Shown: positions 1 through 11,655 of the stretch, piece by piece | How the letters are laid out: each line of letters starts with the position of its first letter | Position numbering within the stretch: the stretch's first letter is position 1 | Origin: Apostichopus japonicus | Taxonomy: Eukaryota > Echinodermata > Holothuroidea > Aspidochirotida > Stichopodidae | Direction of reading: 5' to 3' | Length of the DNA stretch: 64,000 bases | Assembly (NCBI RefSeq): GCF_037975245.1 | Contig: NC_092569.1 | Location: 3,528,501-3,592,500, forward strand | Translations under genes and position numbers: made by a program | The notes under the pieces: generated by a model | The model's input: the letters and a program-made list of their open reading frames with translations, nothing else | Database searches by the model: none | Told to the model about the DNA's origin: nothing

Positions 1-3000
1 GTGGATGCAGTGGTGTAGTTGTAAGATCTCAGTACGTCAAGCCCAGCCAAATGACAGGTGACGTTAAAACTTGCATCCTGATTGACGGTACGGTACGACA
101 ATATCCCGTTGCCAACATACTCGTGGATACTCCATACTTCTCAGGTTCAGTTTCGGCCTTGTGTATGAATGATCCAGTCTATGATTTAATTTTAGGGAAT
201 GTCCCAGGTGTACGAGAACCTACCAATCCAGACCCGAATTGGGAAGAGTCACAGACACAGGATCAACCAGTACAACCACCACCAAATGTAACCAAGCCTA
301 TGGCAATAAGGAATGATGATGACCCAAATACAGTTGCCGCAGCACAGACAAGGAGTCAGAGCAAAGCAAAAGAGAAGCCCTTTAAAAAGTTAAAAGTATC
401 GTCCCCGATTGGTGAAGAGGTTACTGCAGACATGCTACGTGAAAAGCAACAACAGGACCCCACCTTGGAAAAAATCAGACAGTTAGCCGAAACAGGAGAT
501 GATAAAGTGAGTAAAAATGGGAGTACTCATAAATATGTGAAGTCCAGTGGCATTCTCTACAGAGAATTTAGTTCTCCTCGAGTGGAATTTGGAAACAGAT
601 TTAGGCAGGTAGTAGTTCCAGTTGACTACAGAGATCATGTATTAAAGGTAGCACACGAATCGATTCTAGGGGGTCATCAAGGATCCAAAAAGACGCGTGA
701 TAAAGTAATGAGTGACTTTACATGGCCTGGAATGCAAGCAGACGTTACCAGGTATTGTCAGTCGTGTGATGTATGCCAAAGAACCCTCCCTAAAGGTCGT
801 GTTACTAAAGTACCATTAGGAAGTATGCCGCTGATTGAAGAACCATTTCAAAGGGTAGCAGTAGACTTAGTAGGACCGATCAAGCCAGCCACAGAGCGTG
901 GACATCGATACATATTGGTTTTAGTTGACTACGCAACTAGATACCCAGAAGCAGTACCAATGAAAACCATTGAAGCTGAGTCAGTAGCTGAGGAACTCCT
1001 TGGAATTTATTCAAGATTAGGCTTCCCAAAAGAAGTATTAACTGACCAAGGATCTCAGTTTGTCTCTGGCGTCATGAAAGAAGTTAGCCGATTATTGTCA
1101 ATTCGCCGATTAACCACGACTCCGTACCATGCCATGTGCAATGGGTTGGTAGAGAAATTTAATGGCACATTGAAAGCAATGTTAAAGAAGATGTGCGATG
1201 AAAGGCCTAAAGATTGGGACAGATATATAGATCCCCTACTGTTTGCGTACAGGGAAACGCCACAGGAAAGCACAGGCTTCTCGCCATTTGAACTGCTATA
1301 TGGGCGGACCGTGCGTGGTCCTATGCGGATTCTTAAGGAATTATGGACCGGCGAATCAGAAGTAAGTGAGACGAAGACTGTGTACCAGTACGTGTTGGAC
1401 TTACAGGAACGTTTGGAGCAAACATGTCAACTAGCACGTGAGGAGCTCAAGAAGTCTAGACAAAGGTACAAAACGTACTACAACAAGAAAGCAAGAGTAA
1501 GAAACATGAAAGTAGGAGAAGAAGTCCTCCTCCTTCTCCCCACTGATAAGAACAAGCTACTTATGCAGTGGAAGGGACCATTTCCAATAGTGGAGAAAGT
1601 TGGTACAATGAACTACAAAATAGACTTTGGCCATAGGGTCAAAACATTTCACGCCAACCTGCTAAAGAAATATAACAGACGTGAAGTGGCAGCCACTATG
1701 TTCGAGATGCCAATACAAAGTATGTATGAAGTTGTCTGCACATCGGTTCTAGAAGATGAACCACAAGAGGAATCTGGTATATCTGAACTCAAATCATTTT
1801 CCACAGATGATCTTATACATCTTCCACCTATGTTTCAGAAGGAGCGAAGTACTGATGTGAATATCAGCGGACAATTAGGAAAAACAAAAACTCAACAGGT
1901 ACAACAAATATTGACAGAGTTTGAAGACAGTTTGACTGACCTACCGGGGAAGACAAAGCTCGGTGAACATGTCATCAAAGTCAGCGATACAACACCTATA
2001 AGGAGTAAACCTTATCCAATACCACATGCTCTTCGAGATGATATCCGCAAGGAGATCCAAAGTATGCTGAGGATGGGCGTAATATCGCACAGCAAAAGTC
2101 CATACGCTTGTCCGTTGGTAGCATTAAAGAAGCCGGATGGATCTTTGAGGGCCTGTTGCGACACACGCAAAATTAACATGATCACGGAGTTTGATGCTGA
2201 GCCTGTTCCAGACCAGGAAGAGATATTTGCAAAGTTATCCAAGGATTGCTACTTCAGTAAAATCGATCTGAGCAAAGGTTACTGGCAAATCCCAATGGCA
2301 AAAGAGTCGAAGCCATTAACAGCATTTGTGACTCATGATGGGTTATACGAGTTCAATATGATGCCATTTGGTCTTGTGAATTCTGGTGCTACATTCAACA
2401 GAGTGATGAGGAAGCTTCTTAAAGGAATTGAGAATGTCCATAGTTATGTTGATGATATCCTGATACACACTCAGACATGGGAGGAACATCTCCAGAGAGT
2501 AAAAGAAGTCTTCACAAGAATCAAGAAAGCCAACTTGACGGCTAGACCTACAAAATGTTTCATTGGGTACAATGAGGTGGAATTTTTAGGACATATTATA
2601 GGAGAAGGTAGAGTAAAACCCAAACCTGACAAAATTAAAGCCATTCAGCAAGCAGAGAGACCAACTACAAAGACTCAAGTGAGATCATTCTTAGGGTTGG
2701 TAGGTTACTACAGGAAGTTTGTACCAAACTTCGCAGCCGTGGCAGTACCACTGACTAACTGTACGAAGAAAGGTGAACCAAACGTGATTAGATGGGGCGA
2801 GAGCCAGGAACAGGCGTTCCAAACACTGAAGAGTAAGCTTGCAAGCTCACCGATACTTCAGCTCCCCGACCTCCACAGAGAATTCACACTTCGGACAGAC
2901 GCTTCGGATACAGGAGTTGGTGCGATCCTTCTTCAGGAGTTTGCAGGTGAAAAATTTCCAGTAGCCTATGCTAGCAAAAAGCTGAACAAGAGTCAAATGA

Positions 3001-3293
3001 GATACTCAGTGATGGAGAGAGAATGCTTGGCCGTAGTCTGGGCTGTACTCAAGTTTGAGCCATATCTCTATGGCAAGGAATTTGTAATAGAGACAGACCA
3101 TCAACCATTGACATGCATTCGGAAGTCGAAAGTGGCAAATGGAAGGATAATGAGGTGGGCACTGGCATTACAGCCATATCGTTACCGCATCCAAGTGATA
3201 AAGGGAGCCGATAATGTAGGGGCTGACTACTTGAGTAGAAGTACAGAAATAATGCAAGCCAATTTCTTATCCTTCATCAGCAAAGAGCTGTAA
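1..3293 (+). CDS. Gmr1-like Ty3/gypsy Pol polyprotein, 5' end cut by window
   Basis: The frame is open from the window edge (first full codon at base 3) to a TAA at 3291. Residues below count from the Met at base 51. The edge falls in the retropepsin active site (GCSGVVVR follows directly), and the protease ends near YDLILGNVPGVREP (44-57). Then come the integrase HHCC zinc finger (H202, H209, C239, C242) and the integrase core with D272, D332 and E368, which gives DD35E spacing. Next is reverse transcriptase (D739 in FSKIDLSKGYWQ, YVDD at 799-802) and finally RNase H (D950, E989 or E991, D1016, D1059). Integrase before RT is the reverse of ordinary Ty3/gypsy order and marks the Gmr1-like group. 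No stop or frameshift is visible across more than 1,080 codons and the catalytic residues are present, so the copy looks young. Gag and the 5' LTR lie outside the window. Confidence 0.93.
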   Translation, partial: GCSGVVVRSQYVKPSQMTGDVKTCILIDGTVRQYPVANILVDTPYFSGSVSALCMNDPVYDLILGNVPGVREPTNPDPNWEESQTQDQPVQPPPNVTKPMAIRNDDDPNTVAAAQTRSQSKAKEKPFKKLKVSSPIGEEVTADMLREKQQQDPTLEKIRQLAETGDDKVSKNGSTHKYVKSSGILYREFSSPRVEFGNRFRQVVVPVDYRDHVLKVAHESILGGHQGSKKTRDKVMSDFTWPGMQADVTRYCQSCDVCQRTLPKGRVTKVPLGSMPLIEEPFQRVAVDLVGPIKPATERGHRYILVLVDYATRYPEAVPMKTIEAESVAEELLGIYSRLGFPKEVLTDQGSQFVSGVMKEVSRLLSIRRLTTTPYHAMCNGLVEKFNGTLKAMLKKMCDERPKDWDRYIDPLLFAYRETPQESTGFSPFELLYGRTVRGPMRILKELWTGESEVSETKTVYQYVLDLQERLEQTCQLAREELKKSRQRYKTYYNKKARVRNMKVGEEVLLLLPTDKNKLLMQWKGPFPIVEKVGTMNYKIDFGHRVKTFHANLLKKYNRREVAATMFEMPIQSMYEVVCTSVLEDEPQEESGISELKSFSTDDLIHLPPMFQKERSTDVNISGQLGKTKTQQVQQILTEFEDSLTDLPGKTKLGEHVIKVSDTTPIRSKPYPIPHALRDDIRKEIQSMLRMGVISHSKSPYACPLVALKKPDGSLRACCDTRKINMITEFDAEPVPDQEEIFAKLSKDCYFSKIDLSKGYWQIPMAKESKPLTAFVTHDGLYEFNMMPFGLVNSGATFNRVMRKLLKGIENVHSYVDDILIHTQTWEEHLQRVKEVFTRIKKANLTARPTKCFIGYNEVEFLGHIIGEGRVKPKPDKIKAIQQAERPTTKTQVRSFLGLVGYYRKFVPNFAAVAVPLTNCTKKGEPNVIRWGESQEQAFQTLKSKLASSPILQLPDLHREFTLRTDASDTGVGAILLQEFAGEKFPVAYASKKLNKSQMRYSVMERECLAVVWAVLKFEPYLYGKEFVIETDHQPLTCIRKSKVANGRIMRWALALQPYRYRIQVIKGADNVGADYLSRSTEIMQANFLSFISKEL

Positions 3294-3440
3294 GAAATGC
3301 ATTTCCAATAGTGTATGGAAATGTGTGATTTCAGGTAGCTTAGGGAGAAGCAGAGGAAATTGAAGGAGATTTCAGTGCAGGATAGGCTGAAACAAATATC
3401 CTAATGTGAGATGTGTATAAATGTGTTAGACACATTTTAT

Positions 3441-3458
3441 TAAAGGAGGGAGTTAATT
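3441..3458 (+). promoter_or_regulatory. polypurine tract of the LTR retrotransposon
   Basis: AAAGGAGGGAG lies about 150 bp after the Pol stop and just upstream of a TGTCACA sequence that would begin the 3' LTR. A purine run here primes plus-strand DNA synthesis in LTR elements. The position and the adjoining TG terminus support the call. Confidence 0.65.
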
Positions 3459-4910
3459 GTCACATTAGAATAGTATAATTTAGTTAATTTGTATTTGTAT
3501 GACAGAAGAAGTCAATCTGTCAGCTGTTTATTTTAGAAAGTTTTTTTTTAGTAACTTTTACTTTAGTCAATGCTGGTTGTTGTTGATGTTGGAAAGTAGT
3601 ATCCAAGGATGTAGGACAATTTACATAAACCCAAATCCCTCTATTCACTACAGAAATACAAGGTAGCATAATTGAGTATGTATACAAAAGAAACATCACC
3701 AGGTCAGGGCATAGTATAATAATACAAAGGTACAGGGTAGCATAGCATAGCTAGTGCACACAAAAGAAACCTACCAGGGCAGGACATAGTCAAGATGACA
3801 ATGTATTGTATTGCCAAGTTATGCAAATTGATACACTATTAATTATGTGTGACATCACATCCAGCCAGTGAAGTGAGTGTTGGATAAGATTTTTATTCAC
3901 TCTCCAAAATACCATCATCGGATTGAGTCCTGCTATATCTCTTAGCTGAAAAAGACGGAGCTACAGTAGTGTGATTTTCATATCATGGGGCACAGGATCC
4001 TCTATATAGGATACCTGTATTGAAGCCTGGGCTGGTATATTGTAATTTATAACTGGCATTTAACTGTGAAATCTGAAAACACAATTATTTCCTGGAGACT
4101 CCAGATTCACTCAATATGTAGTGTTCTGGATAGGGCAGCTTGTCGGCAGAGTTGGGATGAAAGTACATCACCTGACCGGATAAAATATAGCTGTATTGCA
4201 GAGCTCGTCTGACAGTTTAAGAACTGGAACCATTGTAAGTAGAAACTTGTTATATTAATCTGTTCTGTATATGTAATATTTGGGATGCAACCACTTTAAA
4301 GTTTGTATACTTTTGGAGGTGAATATGCATACAAAAGTCAGTTTAATTTTGTGTAGTAATTTTTCATTATGTTGGATAGTAAAAGTCACGCCTTAATTGA
4401 CTTTCCTTAAGAAAGTGGATGTTTGCTATGATTGTAATAGTGATGGTAACTTTTATAGCATTACAAATTAATTCAAGTGATTTTGGCAGAGAGGGGTTAT
4501 ATGTTTAGTGGAGTGAACATGAGGTTAGTGTGCATAAAGGAGAGTTATGATGTGCTCACCATAGCTTTGGAGTAGGAATGTATATATGTTTGAGTTAAAC
4601 CAATTTTTTGTTTGTATGTGGAACAAACTAAACTTTGTTCAAGATTCATATATGGCTTATTGTTACAAATTTTGTATTATAAATTTATGCAACATGTTTA
4701 GTATATTGTATTTGGACAAAGTATTATCAGAGAATCTGATTGTGTATTTTGTTCCGATACAGTGCCACTTTCCTCTCACATTGGGTCGAAGACCGGAAGC
4801 TTTTGAGGATAGTTTTATCACCGACTATAACACCTACCACAACCTGATATCAGCAACCGCGTGTCAACAAGTATTGTCAACACCTTTAGGCAATATTCGT
4901 CATAGTGACA
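3459..4910 (+). repeat. candidate 3' LTR of the Gmr1-like element
   Basis: The start TGTCAC follows the polypurine tract. A matching GTGACA end at 4905-4910 gives a 1,452-bp LTR with TG...CA ends. A shorter alternative ends at 3854 (TGTGACA, a 7-bp inverted match, 396 bp). The long version is favoured because a TATA-like CTCTATATAGG (about 4001-4011), an ATAAAATATA stretch (about 4182) and a splice donor ATTGTAAGT (about 4234) would fall inside it. An imperfect internal duplication (about 3656-3717 and 3730-3790, sharing ACAAAAGAAAC) looks like a U3 repeat. The 5' LTR and the target duplication are not in the window, so the right boundary is inferred. Confidence 0.5.
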
Positions 4911-6044
4911 ACTCAGAACTCATTTTTTTTTAAGATAAATGTTAAATCAGAATTTCATGATGTAAAGGGGGAAAAGCTCTTCAGAGTAGAAGAGGTAATC
5001 TCATTCTTTGATAGAGAAAAGAATATCCAATTAATATATATTAAGACTAAATTTATACGTGCCAGTTTGCTCTCTCGCAATTGAAAAAGATCCAGGGGTA
5101 TCAAAACTTTGGAAAGTCTTAACCTTTTCAGTAGTTAAGCTAAATCTAGTATATGTTATCCTCTGGTAAAGATTGCGCCAAAGCAATCTGTTATCTCTAA
5201 GTATTCAGGAGTCCTACGTGTTCCTAAGCAGTATTACAGAACGCTGTAACCTTTATTTTGCATGTTCCTTTTTTTTATTATTTTAAGGAGAAAGTTCCTC
5301 CTCAATAAATACCTATTCACTTAAGAAGTTGAATTTATAAAACTTGTTCTGCATCATTAGTTGGTTGGAGTATTTCTTTTTTACATTGCATTTTGATTTT
5401 GGATAGCCGCTAGGCGAATGTGTCGCATTGCCACTTGCATTCTTTTTGTGGGTGACAGGGTCCCTACTTCATACGATGCAATAACAGAACAATAATAACT
5501 CTGATCATTTCTCAATCTACACAGTCAAAAACATGATTCCTAGGAATTCAACATAGTCCTTTGAATAAATAAAAATTTCCAGATAAAATGTATTATTTGG
5601 TTCGGTCTGATGAAAAATGATTTGGAGAACTAGCTGTAACATCTGTCGAGAGTACAGACGTCCTCACAGTTTACTTCAGGTTGATGAGATTTTTCTGTCC
5701 ATCAGATGTTCTTTACAATGTGAGGTTTTCATTTCCTGAAGGGGGGGGGAGGGAGGAAAGGGGGGAGGGTTTTGTCTTTCGTGAAACCTTTAGTGGTTAG
5801 AATATTTTTTTCCTCACGTTGTACTTTGGTATTATAGTTTGATGCATGCCTATATATATTTTGAAGGTCACATTTACACCTTATACTGATGGGAAAAAAA
5901 ATTTGGAAGAAAAAAAATTAAAGTAAAGATATTCTGATACCTCCCCCCCCCCCCATACCCCCTAAAGAGTAAGCTGAACGATAATGAAGGTTCCTTTGCG
6001 GTGATTTTTCATTTGGTCTTTTTATTTTCTGCTTTTCTCTCCAG
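4911..6044. other. non-coding, probably PREB intron
   Basis: No exon with convincing splice sites was seen. The stretch holds a G-rich purine tract (about 5740-5768), a C run (about 5942-5954) and the branch/acceptor region for the exon at 6045 (TTTTCTCTCCAG). Because the next PREB exon opens in the middle of the protein, this is read as intron. Confidence 0.5.
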
Positions 6045-7693
6045 CGGATTAAGTGGGTGCAGAATCATCACAGTATATTTGTGACCGGTCTTTCGTTTGT
6101 TCCGATGACTCGTAAATCCAGAGCCCTACTCGGTGACCTTGATGCAGCAATAATGAGTATATCGGCCGATCAGAGGGTCGGGCTCGTCTCCGTCGACAAC
6201 CCAAGTGAGTACCGTTTCCGATTAAAATATCGCAGATTTGGTTCAACTGGGTAACGGGTAGTTACGGGCGGGATGTTTTGTTCCTTGTTCACGATTTCTA
6301 ATATCTTTTGTGTCTTATGAAAAATTCACCATACATGGATCCAGTATTATAAAAAGGAGTGGGAGTGGGGGGGGGGGGTGTTAGGGTGCTCCTGAGGTCC
6401 TTGAAGCTGACTCTAATGTAGGAGGAACTTGGGGGTCATTTCCCAGAAATAAACGCCCCAAATATTTAGACTTGCATTCTGAGGCATGTATATGCTATAA
6501 TTAGGTCTTTAAGCAAGGTTGTGTTGATAACAGCTTTCAATTTTTTGTGTGGGATTAAAAGGGGGGAGGGAGGGGGTTGGGGGGGTACAAAACCTACATT
6601 CCCTCCCTAGATTTACAGCTGGTCCCTCTGTATTTCCGCTCATGTTGCCATGGTAACAGTATAATGAATATTCATGTATGTACTCACCATCTCTGCTGTT
6701 CAGTGGGTCACACTTCAGGGAATGATTCAGTGTTCAAACTTTGTGTAGCAACTATGTCTCATATGAAATACTATGGTTATCTGTGTACAAAAAGTGCTGT
6801 ACATCTTTGGACTTGTATAGCAAATTGACCACTCTGCATAGTAGCATTTTGCCGTGCGATAACGGTTAATTATGCCTTGCACCTGTACAATTGAGTACTC
6901 AATTCAACTCGCAGTGCACTGGGATGTTATAGTGGGTAATGTTTCAGGGAGTACTGTACGTTCAGGGGCACATACCTTTTTAATCAGTACTGTGTCTGTT
7001 ACAATGATCTGCTCTTGTGTTAATTGCACTATTTTGTCGCAGACATTTTATGGGTTTTAACATTGATCGTCTGGTTTCTGTGCTCTTTAACCACATTTAA
7101 CGCCAGATATTTCGATGGAAAGAATTCGCAACTGATTTAAGACCAGTAAAACCTGGCACCTTTACATTGCACAAATAAATGAGTACATTCCATTTTGCGT
7201 ACGTGTTTTCACCGAGTCAGTTGTCCTTTCAATAACTAATAACTAATAACTAATATTCATCACATGTCAAAAAAAGCGATAGAAAGGTTTCAAAAAGTTT
7301 GATAGAAAATAGCAAAATAAAACAAAAAAATATGTAGCAACTTTAGTTGAGAAAAACTTTTAGATAACTTTAGAAAAGTTTGTCTGTATGATTTGAAATT
7401 ATGTAACTCGACCATAATTTAAACCAACAAACTGTATTTAAAAAAAAAAAAATTGATAGGATTTTTAGTGTCCGATCAGAGCAAAACAAAATGACCGTGT
7501 TTTGTTGTTGCAAGGAATGGATTTAAGGGAGGAATATTATAGAGGTCCAAGCAATGACCATTGCTCTCTCTTTCTTTCTGTCTTAATTTCTTCTTTCGCA
7601 GGACACTACCCCGTATGGCTTGTGTTCTTCGGAGCCGTTTTCATAATAGTCATCCTATTTGCCCTCCTCGCAGCTTTCGGCATGAACCCGTAA
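6045..7693 (+). CDS. PREB: PREB/SEC12-like SAR1 exchange factor, last two coding exons
   Basis: Exons are 6045-6204 (acceptor CTCTCCAG, donor AAGTGAGT) and 7602-7693 (acceptor TTTCGCAG, stop TAA). The phase agrees across the intron and gives 83 C-terminal residues. They show the end of a WD-type beta-propeller (HHSIFVTGLSFVP, then AAIMSISADQRVGLVSV) followed by HYPVW and a 22-residue hydrophobic segment (VWLVFFGAVFIIVILFALLAAF) five residues from the C-terminus. The same layout is known in PREB (mammalian SEC12): a last propeller blade of the form HGIVVTDVAF, a PVW motif and a C-terminal membrane anchor. PREB is the ER-membrane nucleotide exchange factor that loads SAR1 with GTP to start COPII budding. 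The upstream exons are not in the window or lie beyond the retroelement. Recognition is by motif pattern only. Confidence 0.75.
6465..6540 (+). repeat. dispersed repeat, copy 1 (partner near 50580)
   Basis: TGCATTCTGAGGCAT followed by TATAATTAGGTCTT and GCAAGG recurs near 50580-50660 in the same order and spacing with a few differences. Both copies sit next to G-rich or C-rich tracts. They look like fragments of the same unidentified interspersed element. This copy is in the last PREB intron. Confidence 0.5.
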
Positions 7694-7979
7694 CTCTCTC
7701 TTTCGAAAGTACACGTGGGGCGGCTCTGTAAAAACGGATTCGTAAGGATTGGACTTTACTGCGCTCGTACCTTGCCAATGTCCATAAGATAAATATATTT
7801 TTAATCTGAACGATTTGTAATATTTTCAGAAGTCTTATCGAGTTGGGAAAGGCATGTTACCACCGTTGCTTCATCAGGGTATTTTTATAAAGTGTTGCAA
7901 GGAACTGTAGAGTGTGTTGCTTAACTTTATGTCAAACCACATATCTTCTTCGTATCACTGCTAAGGGGGGTTAGACTTT

Positions 7980-8095
7980 TTAACGGTCGTCCGAGACGAC
8001 CAGATTTCTGTGGAGACAAACGAAAACTCAGTTTGGAGGGCGTCCGACGGAACGACTATTCGTTTACGGCAAATTCAGATTTTGCGTTGTAACTT
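7980..8095 (+). repeat. dispersed repeat, copy 1 (partner near 26005-26115)
   Basis: GAGACGACCAGATTTCTGT, then TTTGGAGGGCGTCCGACGG, then CAAATTCAGATTTT recurs at about 26020-26115 as GAGATGACCAAATCTCTGT, CTTGGAGGTCGTTTGACGG and CAAATTCAGATTTT. Order and spacing are kept. The element type was not recognised. This copy lies in the PREB 3' untranslated or flanking region. Confidence 0.55.
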
Positions 8096-8465
8096 GACCC
8101 AGTTCCCTCGAGCAGGTAAAATGAATAACTCTGTTTCACCTCGAAGTTAGTGTTTTATTCACCAAATCTACACATCTCTTCTATAGTACTGTACGTGTTG
8201 GTCTTTGATAAAACGCCTGATTTTCCCTAGGGGGAGGGGGGGAGGGACAACTGCAAATTTGTACTTTGCTAGCTGGCCCTTCATTTGGTAAAATACTTAT
8301 TCAAATTTCTACACAGGCTTATACTGCTAAGATGTCTATTGCATATGGTATTACAGTATAATGGAACTTTTTAAGCATGTTATGAAGCGTTACATAGTCC
8401 GACCGCCGACAGTTTTGAGATTTTTCGACTCTTTTTAGTCAAGTTGTAATGACCGAGCTGGTCTA

Positions 8466-8471
8466 AATAAA
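8466..8471 (+). terminator. possible PREB polyadenylation signal
   Basis: An AATAAA hexamer lies 773 bp after the PREB stop codon, followed within 30 bp by TTTCTTGTGCCGTTT, which is T/GT-rich. No earlier canonical AATAAA was noticed after the stop. Position is the only support. Confidence 0.35.
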
Positions 8472-11284
8472 CTTTCTTGTGCCGTTTACCCTTCACAAAT
8501 AGAAAATGTAGCAAATTTTCTTTCGTAAGTGCCGATTGCTATGGGCCGTCTTAGAAGCATGTGACGTACTGAGAAATAGGACCTGGTATGTTGTGAGCTG
8601 AGAGATTCCCACCAAACATAAAATATCTTTTAAATTTTTTGTTTTTTTTATCTTGTGATGTTGAATTATTCTATTAATTCAACAAAGGGTCACGTAGGGA
8701 CTGGGGTCTTTCGCCCCAGACTGAAGGGATCAGTTTCCTTACGGAAAACACAGACAGCAGGAGAGAAATGTCTTACGTTTAATGTGATTATTAGGCAAAT
8801 ATGAAAGACATTTAGTACTGGTTCGGGGCATGATTCAAAGTTTCCGAAAGTCTCTGAATTTGTTTCTCTCATTGAATACTATAGTTCCTGTGAAGAAAAC
8901 TACCATACATCTTTACATCTCAATAGCAACTTGACCATTTTTGTCTAGCAAACTGAAATGCGATATTGGATAAAAAAAAAGATTCCCTGTGGTTCACAGA
9001 ATTTGGTGGAAAAATTCTGAACTGTAAACTTCTACTGTAACAGTCTTCCAACTGTATCAGCAATGCACAAATTAATGTAGCAATTCCTTTATGTTGACAT
9101 TTTCCTGTGGTATGAACTGAAAAAAGTATGTTACCGTTCAAAGACAAACATTAACAGGCAACATCCAGCTTACCAAGACAACGCAAGAGTCTGTGTATAA
9201 AATCTGTTTCTGGGTATAAAATTGTGACTTTGACCAGGAGGTACTGTAACTCGAGATTTTATTTTGCGCGGAGGATAGAGTCGAGCATCAATTTTAACGT
9301 TTTTAATCACAACTGATATTTCAAAGATGGTCTCATTTTCAAAATGTGAAGACTGTATTTCATGTACAAGGAACAGGTCAGGGGAGATGGTATATTTTAT
9401 AGCCAACGCTAACCTGTTACAAATTCGCATTTTCCTGTTTGATTCAAGATCAAGAATGTGCATCATTTAGTTTAAAAGTCAGTAGATGTGATTTTCCAAA
9501 TAACTATAAAACCCATGACGGACACTGTCGGTCTATGCCAGTTTCATATAAATAGTAAAAAATATATTAAATTTAAAAACAAGTATATAGAGACATTTCA
9601 ATTCAACAGCAAAACTATAATCATAATAGAATCATATTAAAGAACTGCAGTGGACATTTGCAAACTCTCTTTCCTATGAATGCCCTAGCCAATTCAAAGT
9701 TTTGATGCAAGCATTTGTGATGGTTCTGACTACAAGGTTTCCATGACTGGGATATGAGTGCAAGTTAATATATGGGTTATTAATGCCAGTAAACCTTTGC
9801 TTAAGTTATGCCTACCCCAGTAGCTAGAGTAGATACTGGAATAATACAAAACATTGAGCAGGAATTTTAAATTAATTTAATTTAATAATTAATTTTCTAC
9901 TTTGAATTAGTCTTTTTCTTATTTCTATCAGTTGTGATGTAAATGTTTATATTTTAACCCTTTCGTTTTGTTGTTGTTGTTTTATTTCGATTTGGTGGTC
10001 GGGGGAGGAACAATAAAGTTTCATGTAAATTTTTATGATTTTTGTCCTGTGTTTATGCTCATTTCTTGTTCATGGACTAAGTTTATACTTAGCAATTGAA
10101 TCCTAAACAATTAGGTTATACTTAATGATGTCAAAGGGTGGGGTTTGGTAGGAAGGGGGAGGGGGTGTGGAGGGAGGGTAGGGGAGAGGGTTGGGAGGGG
10201 AAGGGGTGTGGAGGGTAGGGGGAGGGGAGGGAATGGCTAGGAGAAATATTCCTGCATCCTGAGACCAGAGATGTGTGTATTTTATCAAGGTGGTAGTTGA
10301 GGGTGTTGAGTTATCATGCATTTATTGTGGTGTAAATTCAACTGACAATAAAACCCAGTTTGAACAGACCTTTTAAGAATTTATGTCTAAACATGCCCAT
10401 AGGGTAGTATTGTCAGTGGCATCATGAAGAGTTTACAACCTGGAGAGTAAAACAGATGGGTGCCGATGAGGGGGATGTGGGTGGGGAGGAGAATTAATTG
10501 ATGTCCCCCACCCCAAAAAAACATTTTGCTTGAAAAAATCTAAGCTGAAAAACTTTTGTACTAACCAATAGCTTGAATTCAGACTTTTTAGACTAACAGA
10601 ATTAATTTCTCATCATTTACTTTTTAATTCCTAACTTGAGAGCTCTTTATTGCCAATATTAACACATTAGCAACTAATACACCAAAGCAAGGTAAAGATG
10701 ATAACGCCCTGTTGTCCAAGTGCATTACCATGCCCCCTCCCTCCTCTCCCCCACCTTGGGAGTTTGTTCTGAGGAAGTGTAATTGTATTTAAGTTGCAGC
10801 ACAAATGGCAAATTTTATTCCTGGTATATGTACTAGGTGTAGAAGTAGTTGTATTTTTTTTGTAGGCCAAGGGTGTTTCTAAAGGAGGGGGGAGGGGGGG
10901 GGTGGGGCAGGTGAACTGATATCTTGTGTTAAATGTCGCTTTGGCTTCACTGATGTTTAATCTGTCGAGAAATGCCATTTGGAGGTAAGTTTGAGCACAG
11001 GATGACACACGTATCAGAAAGAGAAAATCACACAATATACTTGGTATGCAGTACTCCACTGTATTCTGGAATAATATCAATTTCCATTCCCAATATTGCG
11101 CTTAAGCCGAACATCAGAATTAAAAGAAATAAGAATTCTGCCATGGTTACAATGGTATACATCATGCTTGTCGACATAAATTGTACAAATGAACAAGTGG
11201 GGTTTGCTACAAGTAAGATAAAATGGGTTTGACACCAAATTAAAAGAACATATCCCCATATGGAGTTAATTGAATGCCATCCGC
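8472..11284. other. intergenic, no gene seen
   Basis: The short open frames here have no splice logic or recognisable domains. Visible structure is AT-rich DNA (for example the near-palindromic run at 9868-9893) and a strong G-rich tract at 10137-10232 made of GGGGTGTGGAGGG-like units, which could form G-quadruplexes. Confidence 0.5.
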
Positions 11285-11655
11285 TTTGAAGGGTGTGAAG
11301 ACTCGCGCAAAAAGAAACGTCTAATGCCGGTAATCTGACCTAGTTTCGAATGAGGTGTAAACAGAAGTGTTAGACACCATGATCGATCCCAGAAAATACA
11401 CACACAACTTGCTACTGTCGGTAATTAGACACTAGTGTACAGACAGTACATACAGCTGCGGTCAATACCCACAGCACAGTGTATAAACGATACAGTGATG
11501 GGCATCTCAGGTCCAGCTAAGGATAACGAGGTATTACGTTTCATTACTGTCTGCATTTTGTAGCGACACGAACAAAACGTCACTTGCAAGCAACAGAAAG
11601 TTAACCTTTTTCAGATGGCCGCACGCCGTTTGGGGCGAGTCTTCAATGCCTTTAA
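11285..11655 (-). mobile_element. non-autonomous inverted-repeat element, copy 1
   Basis: A 371-bp unit matches 29902-30272 in reverse orientation over its whole length with scattered differences. The ends are imperfect inverted repeats sharing TGAAGACTCGC (TTTGAAGGGTGTGAAGACTC at one end, TTAAAGGCATTGAAGACTC at the other). There is no coding frame of note, so this is a MITE-like DNA transposon. No clear target duplication was found and the superfamily is open. Confidence 0.75.

Noticed and set aside
4586-4933. 115-codon open frame at the end of the LTR region
   Set aside because: No domain, AT-rich composition, and it spans the inferred LTR end; kept only as part of the LTR question.
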